Positions 1-8,156 of a DNA stretch of 64,000 nucleotides are shown in pieces. The stretch lies in NCBI RefSeq assembly GCF_000715015.1, contig NZ_JMIW01000001.1:992001-1056000 (forward strand). The letters run 5' to 3'. Below the pieces are notes generated by a model. That model saw only the letters and a list, made by a program, of their open reading frames with translations, had not been told where the DNA came from and searched no databases. How positions within the stretch are numbered: the first letter of the stretch is position 1; each line of letters begins with the position of its first letter. The translations under genes were made by a program, and so were the position numbers. This stretch comes from Erythrobacter longus (GTDB lineage Bacteria; Pseudomonadota; Alphaproteobacteria; Sphingomonadales; Sphingomonadaceae).

Positions 1-327
1 AGGGATAGCACGCCACATCGCGGCAAATGCCTCTGCCCCGCTCAAAACGCGTCCATTTTCCTCTGCATGGAACCGTGCAAGCAATTCGGATTGATCAATG
101 GGACAGCTGGGGTCTGCGCTCGCCGACACATCGACGAAATCAATCGCGCCTTGACGATCCAGCCGCTTCATCACCCCAATCTCGCGGATGCAGAGTGGAC
201 AGGCTCCATCGAACCAGACTTTTGTGCGGGGTTGAGAGGGCGCTTGCATATCCATGAAAGTGGGATTGGGCCGTGCCCTATTCAAGATCAACCTGATCAC
301 CCCAAAAGCAAAGGCGCCAAGTGTCAT
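1..327 (-). CDS. DCC-family (DUF393) thiol-disulfide oxidoreductase, partial
   Basis: The gene enters at its 5' end and its 3' end lies beyond base 1. The reading frame contains KVWFDGACPLCIREI about 35 residues in, the DxxCxxC motif (here DGACPLC) that marks the DCC family of predicted thiol-disulfide oxidoreductases. The start is uncertain. The ATG at 327 has an AAGGGC sequence about 9 bases upstream and would add a short hydrophobic stretch (MTLGAFAFGVIRLIL) before the DCC motif. The ATG codons at 255 and 249 give the usual short N-terminus but have no clear ribosome binding site. The frame is closed by a TGA just upstream of base 360. It lies 51 bases downstream of the next gene on the same strand. 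Substrate unknown. Confidence 0.8.
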   Translation of the reverse strand, partial: MTLGAFAFGVIRLILNRARPNPTFMDMQAPSQPRTKVWFDGACPLCIREIGVMKRLDRQGAIDFVDVSASADPSCPIDQSELLARFHAEENGRVLSGAEAFAAMWRAIP

Positions 328-378
328 GCACCCAGCGCCCTTGATTATTGCGTCGATTGTTCAGTGGATAGCGTTCTT

Positions 379-1125
379 TTAAGAAGCTTCGGCCTCAGCG
401 ATATCGCCAAGAGCTTCAAGCTGCTCCATACAACCATTTTCCGCCAGAGCCGCCGCAAGTGCATCGGGCTGACGATAGGTTTCAGTCAGCGCGACAATTT
501 TCACTTCAACCGCTTCGCTTTGTGCGCCTTCAGCTGAAGGCCCCGTGATCGTGTATGTCGAACCATCAGCGAGCTTTAACCCTTCAGGATCAAGTGCACG
601 GTCTGGTTCGGTTGAGACAAAGCTTACGTCGACCTTCGTCTCTGACCCTTGTTCCGCGATCGTGTAGGTTGCACCTTCATCGGCAGTCGGACGCCAGAGC
701 TGGACATTTTCCAGATCGTACAAGCATGTGGTGCCCGACGCGGCGACATTGACAAGCCATAGGTTAGGCATGCCGGCCGAACCCTTGGCTCCGCCACGCA
801 CAGCCCCGGTGCGCGCTCTGTTCGAGGCGCCTTGACGGGTGAGACGAGCGAAACGAGCCCGCGTGCGGGTTGCCCCTTCGCCTACGCGAAAAGTGCCCGG
901 CCCTTGCATGACCTTTGTGCCGCCATCCACCAAAACTGTGATTTTATCGCCAGCGCGAAGCGTGATTGTCGACGAATCTGCGACCTTTTTTCCCACCGGA
1001 TAAGTTCCGGCAGAAGGCCCAGTGGATTTCACCACAACACCAGCGGCGGCTGCCCCTGATACTGACAAACACGCGCCTGCAAGCGCGAGGCCCAAAGCGC
1101 GGGCCTTAGATTTAACCGAGAACAT
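379..1125 (-). CDS. Secreted FecR-like beta-rich protein
   Basis: This is a 248-residue protein with a clear Sec signal peptide (LGLALAGACLSVSGAAAA), so it should act in the periplasm. After cleavage comes a beta-rich stretch with the pattern GPSAGTYPVGKKV, TLRAGDKITVL and MQGPGTFRVGEG, which resembles the FecR-type fold. The middle is Arg/Gly rich and the C-terminal half has two cysteines. I chose the ATG at 1125 because GGGGGAG sits just in front of it, an arrangement also seen at the FecR gene ending at 8119. The ATG at 1137 would add four residues and has a poor site. The start overlaps the stop of the CHASE2 cyclase gene by 14 bases, so the two are probably co-translated. Family assignment is by general resemblance only. 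Confidence 0.7.
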   Translation of the reverse strand: MFSVKSKARALGLALAGACLSVSGAAAAGVVVKSTGPSAGTYPVGKKVADSSTITLRAGDKITVLVDGGTKVMQGPGTFRVGEGATRTRARFARLTRQGASNRARTGAVRGGAKGSAGMPNLWLVNVAASGTTCLYDLENVQLWRPTADEGATYTIAEQGSETKVDVSFVSTEPDRALDPEGLKLADGSTYTITGPSAEGAQSEAVEVKIVALTETYRQPDALAAALAENGCMEQLEALGDIAEAEAS

Positions 1126-3220
1126 ATGCTCCCCCATTGTCCAAATTACGAATTCGTGTTGCGTAGTTTTCTAGCGCCGAATCCTCGGGATGACCAGCGA
1201 CCACTTGATCAATTAACTCCACCGCTAATTCATGATTGCTATCTATAAGCTGAACAGCTTCTTCAAGTTTGTGTTTGTCTTCTACGGGAAAGCCCGGTTT
1301 TGGATGATAGATATCCACCGGCTGCGCCCTTCCGCGAAGGACAATGCGGCCCATGGGGACCCACCAATCAGCCTTGGCTTTCTCGATAATCTCACGGCTG
1401 GCAGAGACATTCGATTGAAGCGGTTTGTTCGCCGCTTCCAACCGTGCGGCCGTGTTCATGGAATCGCCTAGCGCGGTGTATTGGATGCGGGTTTCACCGC
1501 CGAAGTTACCCACGACAGCTTCGCCATAATGCAACCCGACGCGGGTTTTACCGATCTTGGGCAATGAGGGGTCCATTTCGGCGACTTCCCTACGGAAATC
1601 CTCGCCCGCCTGCCATATCGCATAGCCTGCGTTCAAAGCGCGCACTGCGTCGTCTTCGCGCGCAATCGGAGCGCCCCAGAACGCGACCACCGCATCACCC
1701 ACATATTTGTCGATCACTCCGCCATGGTCGAGCACCACCTTGCTCAGCATCTCAAGATAGCGGTTGAGGAGCTTTGCGACCATTTCAGGCTCAATTGCGT
1801 GGCTCATCTTGGTGAAGCCCTCAAGATCGGAGAACATCACATAGATGTCACGCTTTTGCCCGCCCAGCGACAACAGATCAGGTTCATCAATGATCGCCTC
1901 GGCGATGTCTTGAGGGATGTACTTGCCAAGCGCACCTTGCGCAAAAGACCTCTGAGCGGCCCCTGCAGAACGCGCCGCCGCCGTCACCACCGTAAAGGTG
2001 ATAATCCAGGCAACCAGCCATCCAACAGCGGGCAAGCCATAAGTGTCCACCTCGTTGAAATGGAGGACGAAGGGAAGGCCGACATATATTGCCCCCAACC
2101 CCAGCAACAACGGCACCAGCTTTTGGGCGGACCATTCAAGCAGCGCGACCACAATCGCGCTTCCCACAACGACCAAGGCCATGACCCAAATGCTCCACAT
2201 CGGAATTTGCGTCAGCCGCTTTCCGTCAAGCATTTGCGCGATGAGCTCACCATGGACAGAAAGCCCAGAAGGCTCTGCGCCTGTCCACGATGTAAACGAG
2301 GTCACCACCCGGTCATAATCGAGAATATCCCCGCCGATCAGAACATATTTGCCCTCAATCTCTTGGGCCACAAATTCGGCCACTGCAGGATCAAGGTCGA
2401 GGAAAAGCTCAATCGAAAGCGTAAGGAACAAAGGCTCTTCGACCACCGCTTGCGTGTCAGGGCTTTCCTCGGGATCGTCGCCAAAATCTGCGCGCAGGGG
2501 CCTGCGGTATTCAATCGCGCCTTCATAACCTTCAAATTGCGCATACGGCCCGCTTGCATCCTCAAGCATCGCGCGCCCCAAAAGCGGGGGCAATTCGGGG
2601 ACAATATCGGGCCACACACGGGTCGCGCCAAAGTCATCATCAAGGCGGATGCTGGCCCGCTTTGCATTGGTGCCGCCGTCTTCGACCGCATTCATAAATT
2701 CGTCGAGGAATTGCTGCTGTTGATACATAATGTCGTTCGAATTGGTGGCGACGGTTGCATAAGCGATGGATGTCGGCGTCTCCATTGCGCGTAGCGTTTC
2801 AACAAGATCAATGTCTTCGGCCTGAGGTTGATCGAACAGAATATCAATCCCAATCGCCTTTGCGCCCATGCCATCGAGATTGCGCAGCGCCTCTGCCAAT
2901 GCACCGCGCGGCAGGGGCGAGCGTTTTTCAAGGTTGATGAGCGATTGATCGTCGAACACAACCAAAACGATGCGATCGTCCTGCTCAACCAGGTCTGCTG
3001 CAAGATAGGCGCGCGTGTCGTACAAAGCGCGCTCTGCATCGCTGGTGATTGCCGTGGGTTCCTGACCACCGGGGAGCGCCCAGCTATACCGGGCGATGAA
3101 GATCGAAAAGGCCACGAAAATGACCATCCCAATGATTTGCACAGTGCCCGCTTCGCGAAGCCCGCGAACGTTGCGCGCAAATGCACCGATGCGTTTTTTC
3201 CTGGTGGCGTCAACCGCCAT
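1112..3220 (-). CDS. CHASE2 receptor with class III adenylate/guanylate cyclase output
   Basis: This 702-residue membrane receptor should make cAMP or cGMP in response to an envelope signal. A first membrane segment (VQIIGMVIFVAFSIFIA) is followed by a periplasmic CHASE2 domain with the motif ALRNLDGMGAKAIGIDILFD. Three closely spaced membrane segments follow, beginning at MWSIWVMALVVVGSAIV. The C-terminal cyclase domain starts near residue 455. The two metal-binding aspartates are visible at about 465 (MFSDLEGFT) and 509 (KYVGDAVVAFWG), and the conserved QYTALGDSMNTAARLE segment is present, so it should be active. The ATG at 3220 has GGGGGATTGG upstream; the frame stays open to 3364 but that extension has no ribosome site. 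It is first of a two-gene unit with the FecR-like gene. Nucleotide specificity cannot be decided here. Confidence 0.93.
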   Translation of the reverse strand: MAVDATRKKRIGAFARNVRGLREAGTVQIIGMVIFVAFSIFIARYSWALPGGQEPTAITSDAERALYDTRAYLAADLVEQDDRIVLVVFDDQSLINLEKRSPLPRGALAEALRNLDGMGAKAIGIDILFDQPQAEDIDLVETLRAMETPTSIAYATVATNSNDIMYQQQQFLDEFMNAVEDGGTNAKRASIRLDDDFGATRVWPDIVPELPPLLGRAMLEDASGPYAQFEGYEGAIEYRRPLRADFGDDPEESPDTQAVVEEPLFLTLSIELFLDLDPAVAEFVAQEIEGKYVLIGGDILDYDRVVTSFTSWTGAEPSGLSVHGELIAQMLDGKRLTQIPMWSIWVMALVVVGSAIVVALLEWSAQKLVPLLLGLGAIYVGLPFVLHFNEVDTYGLPAVGWLVAWIITFTVVTAAARSAGAAQRSFAQGALGKYIPQDIAEAIIDEPDLLSLGGQKRDIYVMFSDLEGFTKMSHAIEPEMVAKLLNRYLEMLSKVVLDHGGVIDKYVGDAVVAFWGAPIAREDDAVRALNAGYAIWQAGEDFRREVAEMDPSLPKIGKTRVGLHYGEAVVGNFGGETRIQYTALGDSMNTAARLEAANKPLQSNVSASREIIEKAKADWWVPMGRIVLRGRAQPVDIYHPKPGFPVEDKHKLEEAVQLIDSNHELAVELIDQVVAGHPEDSALENYATRIRNLDNGGAYVLG

Positions 3221-3632
3221 TGCCAATCCCCCTAAGCCCCAAATCACAGATACCCAGACATCAGATACCGTGTCGTTCGAGCTCTGAAAAAGCAGGTTTA
3301 CCTCGGGCGAGCAAGCGCAAAGGTGCACCTTTGGACTTTGCGCTTGCTCTAACAGTATTCTCACTAGGGGTTACCACATAAGACCGACCGACGCCCTCGG
3401 CGAGGCAGACCTATGAAGGCTCGGGTGATAGGAAAAATAGGAAAAAATTCACACTCTGGTGCTTTCATACAAAGCACAAACAAAACCAATCAGGTCGTCC
3501 ATGGAACACATCGCCCAAATCGCGCCGATACTTGGTGCATACAACAAGAACTACGCACCGCCGCGCGTTGCAACCTTGCCGGTTGTTCGCAGATCGTTTG
3601 GCATCTGCGTTAACTCACGCTATGCAAAGCAA
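3221..3632. other. Divergent intergenic region between cyclase and STAS genes
   Basis: This stretch separates the divergent cyclase and anti-sigma antagonist genes and must hold both promoters. I see no convincing gene in it. It contains the strong nested inverted repeat listed separately, followed by an A-rich part near 3430-3490. The STAS start is uncertain, so up to about 130 bases on the right side could be coding. Confidence 0.6.
3309..3349. promoter_or_regulatory. Nested inverted repeat upstream of the CHASE2 cyclase
   Basis: A perfect 14-base inverted repeat (GAGCAAGCGCAAAG at 3309-3322 and CTTTGCGCTTGCTC at 3336-3349) encloses a 13-base spacer. A 16-base perfect palindrome, CAAAGGTGCACCTTTG (3318-3333), overlaps the left arm and the spacer, so the two structures exclude each other. 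No T-tract follows on either strand, which argues against a simple terminator. It lies about 90 bases upstream of the cyclase start and could be an operator or an RNA switch-like element. Confidence 0.6.
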
Positions 3633-4001
3633 ATGTCGGGTGATGTGTTGCAATGGACGAGCAGGGAACAGGAGGGCGCTTTGGTGCTTTTGCCAGAGGG
3701 CCGTGTCGATGAAACAAGCGCCGATTTCTTCAAAGAATACCTTGTAAATGCAGTCGGCACCGAACTCGAAACCGCCATTATCGACCTGTCAGGCATCGAA
3801 TATATGTCCTCGCGCGGTCTTCGTGGGCTAACTTTGGCACAAAGGGCCGCCAATGAGAGCGGGACGACAATTGTGCTGGCGTGCCCGAATGATACGATGC
3901 GCGAAATCCTTGCCATTAGCCGTTATGATATGGTCTTTAGGGTTGCTGATACGATTGAGGATGCAACCAGAGATCAGGGCGCGGATCAGGGCGGGAATTA
4001 G
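3633..4001 (+). CDS. STAS-domain anti-sigma factor antagonist
   Basis: This is a 122-residue single STAS-domain protein of the SpoIIAA/RsbV type. In partner switching such proteins bind a GHKL anti-sigma kinase when unphosphorylated and release its target. The core motif DLSGIEYMSSRGLRGL is present, with Ser59/Ser60 at the usual phospho-acceptor position. The ATG at 3633 fits the family length, but no strong ribosome binding site is visible. The frame stays open upstream to 3459 with an ATG at 3501, so the N-terminus is uncertain. It stands 20 bases before the MBL-fold gene and in the same block as a PP2C phosphatase (5008-7044) and a GHKL kinase (8157-8570), its likely writer and eraser partners. 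Confidence 0.88.
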   Translation: MSGDVLQWTSREQEGALVLLPEGRVDETSADFFKEYLVNAVGTELETAIIDLSGIEYMSSRGLRGLTLAQRAANESGTTIVLACPNDTMREILAISRYDMVFRVADTIEDATRDQGADQGGN

Positions 4002-4021
4002 CAAAGCATTGAGGGGGGAAT

Positions 4022-4987
4022 ATGCAGGTCCGGTTTTGGGGAACTCGTGGCTCGCTACCGGTTGCGCCAAGCGCGTCGACCGTTGCAGACAAGATTGCCG
4101 ACGCACTCCTCCACGCGCAAGGAAAGAGCTTCCCTGACAAACAGGCCGCTCTCGACTTTGCCCATAACGAGCTCGAATTTGCCGTCGGCCAGGGATATGG
4201 CGGGGCGACAAGCTGTGTCGAGATCGACGTTGGCAAAGGCGCTTTTGTCATTTGCGACATGGGATCGGGATTGCGCGAGCTTGGGCTTGATACGTTAAGG
4301 CGCTTGTCAGACGGGCACCGCCCCAAGGAATGGCATTTCTTCCTATCGCACCTGCACTGGGACCACATTATGGGTTTCCCATTCTTCGTGCCCGCTTTCG
4401 TGGAAGGCGCAAAGGTTATCATTCACGCAGGGCATAGCGACGCAGAAACAGCGTTGCGTCGCCAACAGGAAGAAATCTCTTTCCCCGTTCCGTTTCACTG
4501 GCTCAAAGCCGACATCGAATTTCGCACGCTTGAGCCTGGCAAAGAATACCAGATTGGCGAGCTCACCGTTGGTCTGACCCGCCAAGAACACAGCCACGAC
4601 AGTTATGGCTATCGCTTTACCGATCAAAAGGGCCGCAGCGCGGTTTATTCCACCGATGCCGAATACAAGATCGACAAGATGGACGAAGAAGACGACATGG
4701 CGCACTTCATGTCAGGCGCGGATCTGGTCATTGCCGACACCATGTATTCGCTGGCCGATAGCGTTTCGATGAAAGAGGATTGGGGACATTCCTCCAACAT
4801 TGTCGCGGTTGATCTATGCCATCAGGCGAAGGCCAAACGCCTTGCCCTGTTCCACCACGAACCGACGTATTCGGATGCCGATATATCGCGGATGTATGCC
4901 GAAACCATGCGCTATGAAGAGCTGGTGCGCGAAGGCGAGCCGCTGGAAGTGCTGTGCTCTTATGACGGGTTTTGCGTTGAGCTTTAA
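4022..4987 (+). CDS. MBL-fold metallo-hydrolase, PhnP-like
   Basis: This 321-residue protein is a cytoplasmic metallo-beta-lactamase-fold hydrolase without a signal peptide. It opens with MQVRFWGTRGSLPV, typical of a PhnP-like branch of phosphodiesterases. The metal-binding motif H110-L-H112-W-D114-H115 is intact, with further ligand candidates in RQEHSHDSYG, STDAEY and LFHHEP. A strong ribosome site (GAGGGGGGAAT) precedes the ATG. It lies between the STAS gene (20 bases upstream) and the CHASE2-PP2C gene (20 bases downstream), probably in one operon. Related folds cleave cyclic phosphodiesters, so hydrolysis of a cyclic nucleotide made by the nearby cyclase is possible, but this is inference from position. 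It is not a likely beta-lactamase. Confidence 0.85.
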   Translation: MQVRFWGTRGSLPVAPSASTVADKIADALLHAQGKSFPDKQAALDFAHNELEFAVGQGYGGATSCVEIDVGKGAFVICDMGSGLRELGLDTLRRLSDGHRPKEWHFFLSHLHWDHIMGFPFFVPAFVEGAKVIIHAGHSDAETALRRQQEEISFPVPFHWLKADIEFRTLEPGKEYQIGELTVGLTRQEHSHDSYGYRFTDQKGRSAVYSTDAEYKIDKMDEEDDMAHFMSGADLVIADTMYSLADSVSMKEDWGHSSNIVAVDLCHQAKAKRLALFHHEPTYSDADISRMYAETMRYEELVREGEPLEVLCSYDGFCVEL

Positions 4988-5007
4988 GAGCCAAGCGCGA
5001 TAGGTTT

Positions 5008-7044
5008 ATGCAACCCAAAACCAAAAGAGCGATCACTGCCGCGGTCCTTGCGGGCGCTCTTATCGGCGTTGTGATAAGCGTGTTTGGCGGAGAGTTTCAG
5101 CGCCGCCTTGTCTTTGACAGTTGGCAACAATGGGCCCCGCGCAGCAACACCAGCGATGACGTGGTTGTTGTGATGATCGACGATGAAAGCGTTAGGAAAA
5201 AGGGCCAGTGGCCATGGCGACGTACCGATGTCGCAGCCCTCATCGAAAACATCGCCATTGCGCAGCCTGCCGCGATTGGCGTCGACATCTTCTTTGTAGA
5301 GCCAGACCGGCTTGACCCGAAGAATTTCCTCGCGCTTTACAACGAGGATGCATTGGCGCCTGCAACGCGTGACAGAGTGCTCGAATTGCCGGGCGGTGAT
5401 CAGTATCTCGCCAGCGTTATCGAAGAAGCGCCAACCGTCCTTGCCCGTGTGACCACCACCGACAAGACGCGCGGCATTGGCGAGCTCACCTTTGAAAGCA
5501 TCGAAGGCAAGCCGCCTGAAGGTATTGCGAAGGCTGACTATCTGCTCACAAGCATAAAGCTCTTGGACGACGCCGCGCCCGCAAGAGGAGTGGTCGATGG
5601 CCCGCCCGATGCGGATGGTATCGTTCGCAGAGTTCCCCTTTCGATCATCGCGGGCGAGACGACAATTGCCGGGTTTGCCCTTCAGATCGCCACTATGACG
5701 CGCGGGGGCGAACCGCCTGAGTGGACCGAAGATGGTCTCAAGCTTGGCGAGACCATCATCCCCTCGGACACATCCGCGAACCTCGAGTTCAAGATGACAC
5801 CTGAGTGGGATGCAAATGTCATCACCGCGCTCGATGTATTGAACGGCAAGTTCAACGTTGAAGAAATGCAAGGCAAGGCCGTCATCGTCGGCTTTGGCGC
5901 AACGGGCACAACGGACATTGTCGCAACGCCCGTCGCGAGCGAAATGCAGGGCACTTTAGTGCAGGCACAGGCCGTCGATGCGATCTTGAACGGGCACTGG
6001 CTATCGCGGCCCGGCTGGGCTCAGGCGCTGGAATTGGCATTTGCCCTTGCCCTGGTCGCCATGCTTTTGGCCGGGGGGCTTGGTATTGCAAAATGGCTGT
6101 TTGTGCCAGCAGGTGTGCTCGCAGCGGCCCTGCCCATCGGGTCCTTCGTCGCCTATGACAGCGCAGGCTTGCTGATCGACCCTGCGCGCCCGCTCATCAT
6201 CGCCCTTTGTGCAGTCATCGCTCTGGTGCTGGTGCGCTATGCATTGACCTTTGCCGAACTAGTCGAGAAACGCATCGTCACCGCCGAGCAGGAGAAAGAG
6301 AACGAAAGCGCGCGCAAGCTGCAACTGACCATGGTGCCAAGCGCCGCCCGGCTTGCAAAGCTGGGCACACGGACAGAAATCGGCGCTGTGCTGGAGCCTG
6401 CCAAATCGGTCGGCGGCGATTTTTACGACGCGATGGAATTGGAAGGAAACCGGCTCGCATTCCTTGTGGGTGATGTAAGCGGGAAAGGCCTTCGTGCAGC
6501 CCTATTTATGGCGCTGTCGAAGTCGGTATCGAAGAACAATCTCCTGCGATCAAGCGGCGATCTGGAGGCGGCTGTGAGGCAGGTGAACGCCGACCTTATG
6601 GCCGAAGAAGACGAAGAGATGGACCTCACGATGCTTGTGGGCGTCATTGATTGTTCCACCGGCCAAATCGAGATGGTCAATGCAGGGCATGAAGACCCCA
6701 TGCTGGTCAAAACCGATGGCAGTGTCGAAGTCGTCAAAATGCGCGGTGGCCTGCGGCTTCGCACCCTTGATGATTTCCCCTACAGCGTCGAGACGATTCA
6801 GCTTCAAGCGGGCGAAACTCTGGTGATCATCACCGATGGCGCGACCGATGCCATGAACATCAAAGAAGACCGTTTTGGATTGGAGCGGGTGATGGATGCG
6901 CTTGGCTCTGGCGGTGGCAAATCTGCGCCTGACCAGGCCAAGGCAATCGCCAGCAAGGTCCGCGCCTTCGAACGCGGCACGGACCCTGCTGATGATCTGA
7001 CAATTCTTGCCCTACGATATCTGGGCAATGACACAGATGATTAG
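5008..7044 (+). CDS. CHASE2 receptor with PP2C/SpoIIE-type serine phosphatase output
   Basis: This 678-residue inner-membrane receptor has a first membrane segment (AITAAVLAGALIGVVIS), a periplasmic CHASE2 domain to about residue 310, and three membrane segments between about 330 and 405. A short coiled coil (VEKRIVTAEQEKENESARKL) leads into a PP2C-type phosphatase domain. Metal-binding aspartates are visible at about D471 (GGDFYD), D489 (GDVSGKG), D610 (TDGATD) and D663 (DDLTIL), so the enzyme should be active. Its likely substrate is the phosphorylated STAS protein encoded upstream, as in Rsb-type partner switching. The start follows the MBL-fold gene by 20 bases with only a weak ribosome site. 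Its stop overlaps that of the convergent OmpA-like gene by 4 bases. Confidence 0.93.
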   Translation: MQPKTKRAITAAVLAGALIGVVISVFGGEFQRRLVFDSWQQWAPRSNTSDDVVVVMIDDESVRKKGQWPWRRTDVAALIENIAIAQPAAIGVDIFFVEPDRLDPKNFLALYNEDALAPATRDRVLELPGGDQYLASVIEEAPTVLARVTTTDKTRGIGELTFESIEGKPPEGIAKADYLLTSIKLLDDAAPARGVVDGPPDADGIVRRVPLSIIAGETTIAGFALQIATMTRGGEPPEWTEDGLKLGETIIPSDTSANLEFKMTPEWDANVITALDVLNGKFNVEEMQGKAVIVGFGATGTTDIVATPVASEMQGTLVQAQAVDAILNGHWLSRPGWAQALELAFALALVAMLLAGGLGIAKWLFVPAGVLAAALPIGSFVAYDSAGLLIDPARPLIIALCAVIALVLVRYALTFAELVEKRIVTAEQEKENESARKLQLTMVPSAARLAKLGTRTEIGAVLEPAKSVGGDFYDAMELEGNRLAFLVGDVSGKGLRAALFMALSKSVSKNNLLRSSGDLEAAVRQVNADLMAEEDEEMDLTMLVGVIDCSTGQIEMVNAGHEDPMLVKTDGSVEVVKMRGGLRLRTLDDFPYSVETIQLQAGETLVIITDGATDAMNIKEDRFGLERVMDALGSGGGKSAPDQAKAIASKVRAFERGTDPADDLTILALRYLGNDTDD

Positions 7045-7670
7045 CGAATAGTCACAACGGCGACACGGTAATCGCGGGCGACATAATCTTGGCCAGAATC
7101 GATGATCGATTGCGCCCACCACAATGATCCGGGAAGTTCATCAATGTCATCCTTGTCGACAGTGATCTGTCCCGCTTTGATCCGCTCTTCCACTTGCGCA
7201 CGCACTGCGGCAGCTCGTTTTTCTGCAAGCTTTGTGTTGAGTTCAACACCGCCCGAGACATCGGTGTGGGCTGCGATTTCGATCTCAAGCCCCGGGCGGC
7301 CCTGGATATTTTGATTGAGCCATGCCTGCAACCGGTCCAGTTCAGACGGCGCAAGCGTGTCTTTGCCAACCGCGAAGTAGAAATACTCTCGCACAGGCTC
7401 TGACGGGAAATCATTTCCGAAATTCGCGTATTGCGGATCGGCTTCATCATATTGCCTGACCAGATGCGCCGCTTTTCCGCTCCTTAGTTTTGCCTGCTGA
7501 CTGACATCGCCAAGGTAACCCATGCGCCCATCATCATATTCGATGACAACACCGCCAATGTCTTTGCCTGATTGCGCCGGTGCAAGAAGCGTCACGCGCT
7601 CTTTAGAAACAGCGCACCCTGCCACTGCAAAGGCGCTGAGACATGCGATAATTCCAAGAGATTTGCGCAT
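7041..7670 (-). CDS. OmpA-like peptidoglycan-binding lipoprotein
   Basis: This 209-residue protein has a lipoprotein signal with lipobox AVAGC, so it should be anchored to a membrane facing the periplasm. The C-terminal half carries an OmpA-type peptidoglycan-binding domain: FYFAVGKDTLAPSELDRL, IEIAAHTDVSGG, then LAEKRAAAVRAQV. Such domains hold diaminopimelate in the cell wall. Its ATG overlaps the stop of the upstream FecR gene in a TAATG arrangement, so the pair is translationally coupled. The pairing suggests both monitor or tether the cell envelope in the CHASE2 signalling block. The N-terminal part (residues 20-80) is unassigned. Confidence 0.85.
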   Translation of the reverse strand: MRKSLGIIACLSAFAVAGCAVSKERVTLLAPAQSGKDIGGVVIEYDDGRMGYLGDVSQQAKLRSGKAAHLVRQYDEADPQYANFGNDFPSEPVREYFYFAVGKDTLAPSELDRLQAWLNQNIQGRPGLEIEIAAHTDVSGGVELNTKLAEKRAAAVRAQVEERIKAGQITVDKDDIDELPGSLWWAQSIIDSGQDYVARDYRVAVVTIR

Positions 7671-8119
7671 TATTCATCCACCTCAATCACGAAAGTGGTC
7701 CCACGGACGCCCAGCGTCGATGTCGGCGTTTTGAATTTCATGCGGCCAGAACGCGCCAATTCACCTGAATCAACCCCGACCTTGCCGCGTTCAATGGTCA
7801 TCTGGGACTCGCCCGTGCGGCGCTTACGATCGAAGCGATAGCTCGAAATAATCATCCGGCTTTTCGGAGCGACAACCATGCGGGTATTATCAACAAAGGT
7901 GATGCCCGCTCTTTGGCCTGCCCGCGTCACGACAATATCACCTTCGCGCAAACGAAATCCGGAAGTGCCTTGAAGCTTGCCGCCGTCGCGCACGACTTCG
8001 ATACCGCCTTGCGTCACATTCTTGATCCGCCCGATCGTATCCCCGGCATCAGTTTGCGCAACGGCGGGCTGAGCCGCCAACGCAAAAATTGCGGCCAGAA
8101 GTAAAAATAGATTTCGCAT
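7670..8119 (-). CDS. Secreted FecR-domain protein
   Basis: This 149-residue periplasmic protein is a signal peptide (LLAAIFALAAQPAVA) followed by one complete FecR domain. The family pattern is clear: GFRLREGDIVVTRAGQRAGI, NTRMVVAPKSRM, MTIERGKVGVDSGEL, and the terminal TPTSTLGVRGTTFVIEV. Unlike classical FecR it has no cytoplasmic anti-sigma part or membrane segment. A strong, closely spaced ribosome site (GGGGAGGG) precedes the ATG. It is first in a two-gene unit with the OmpA-like lipoprotein and stands divergent, by only 37 bases, from the GHKL kinase gene. Similar short FecR proteins often sit next to CHASE2 proteins, so a role as ligand or co-receptor is plausible but not shown. Confidence 0.9.
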   Translation of the reverse strand: MRNLFLLLAAIFALAAQPAVAQTDAGDTIGRIKNVTQGGIEVVRDGGKLQGTSGFRLREGDIVVTRAGQRAGITFVDNTRMVVAPKSRMIISSYRFDRKRRTGESQMTIERGKVGVDSGELARSGRMKFKTPTSTLGVRGTTFVIEVDE

Positions 8120-8156
8120 ATACCCTCCCCAGTCAAAGCTGTGTTAGCATACAAAT

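Noticed and set aside
1724..2794. 356-codon plus-strand frame opposite the CHASE2 cyclase
   Set aside because: No motif, no ribosome site, and the opposite strand encodes an intact receptor.
3309..3349. Rho-independent terminator at the nested inverted repeat
   Set aside because: No T-run follows the hairpin on either strand and it lies in a divergent promoter region.
4022..4987. Beta-lactamase resistance gene
   Set aside because: The fold is MBL but there is no signal peptide, and the opening motif matches PhnP-like phosphodiesterases.
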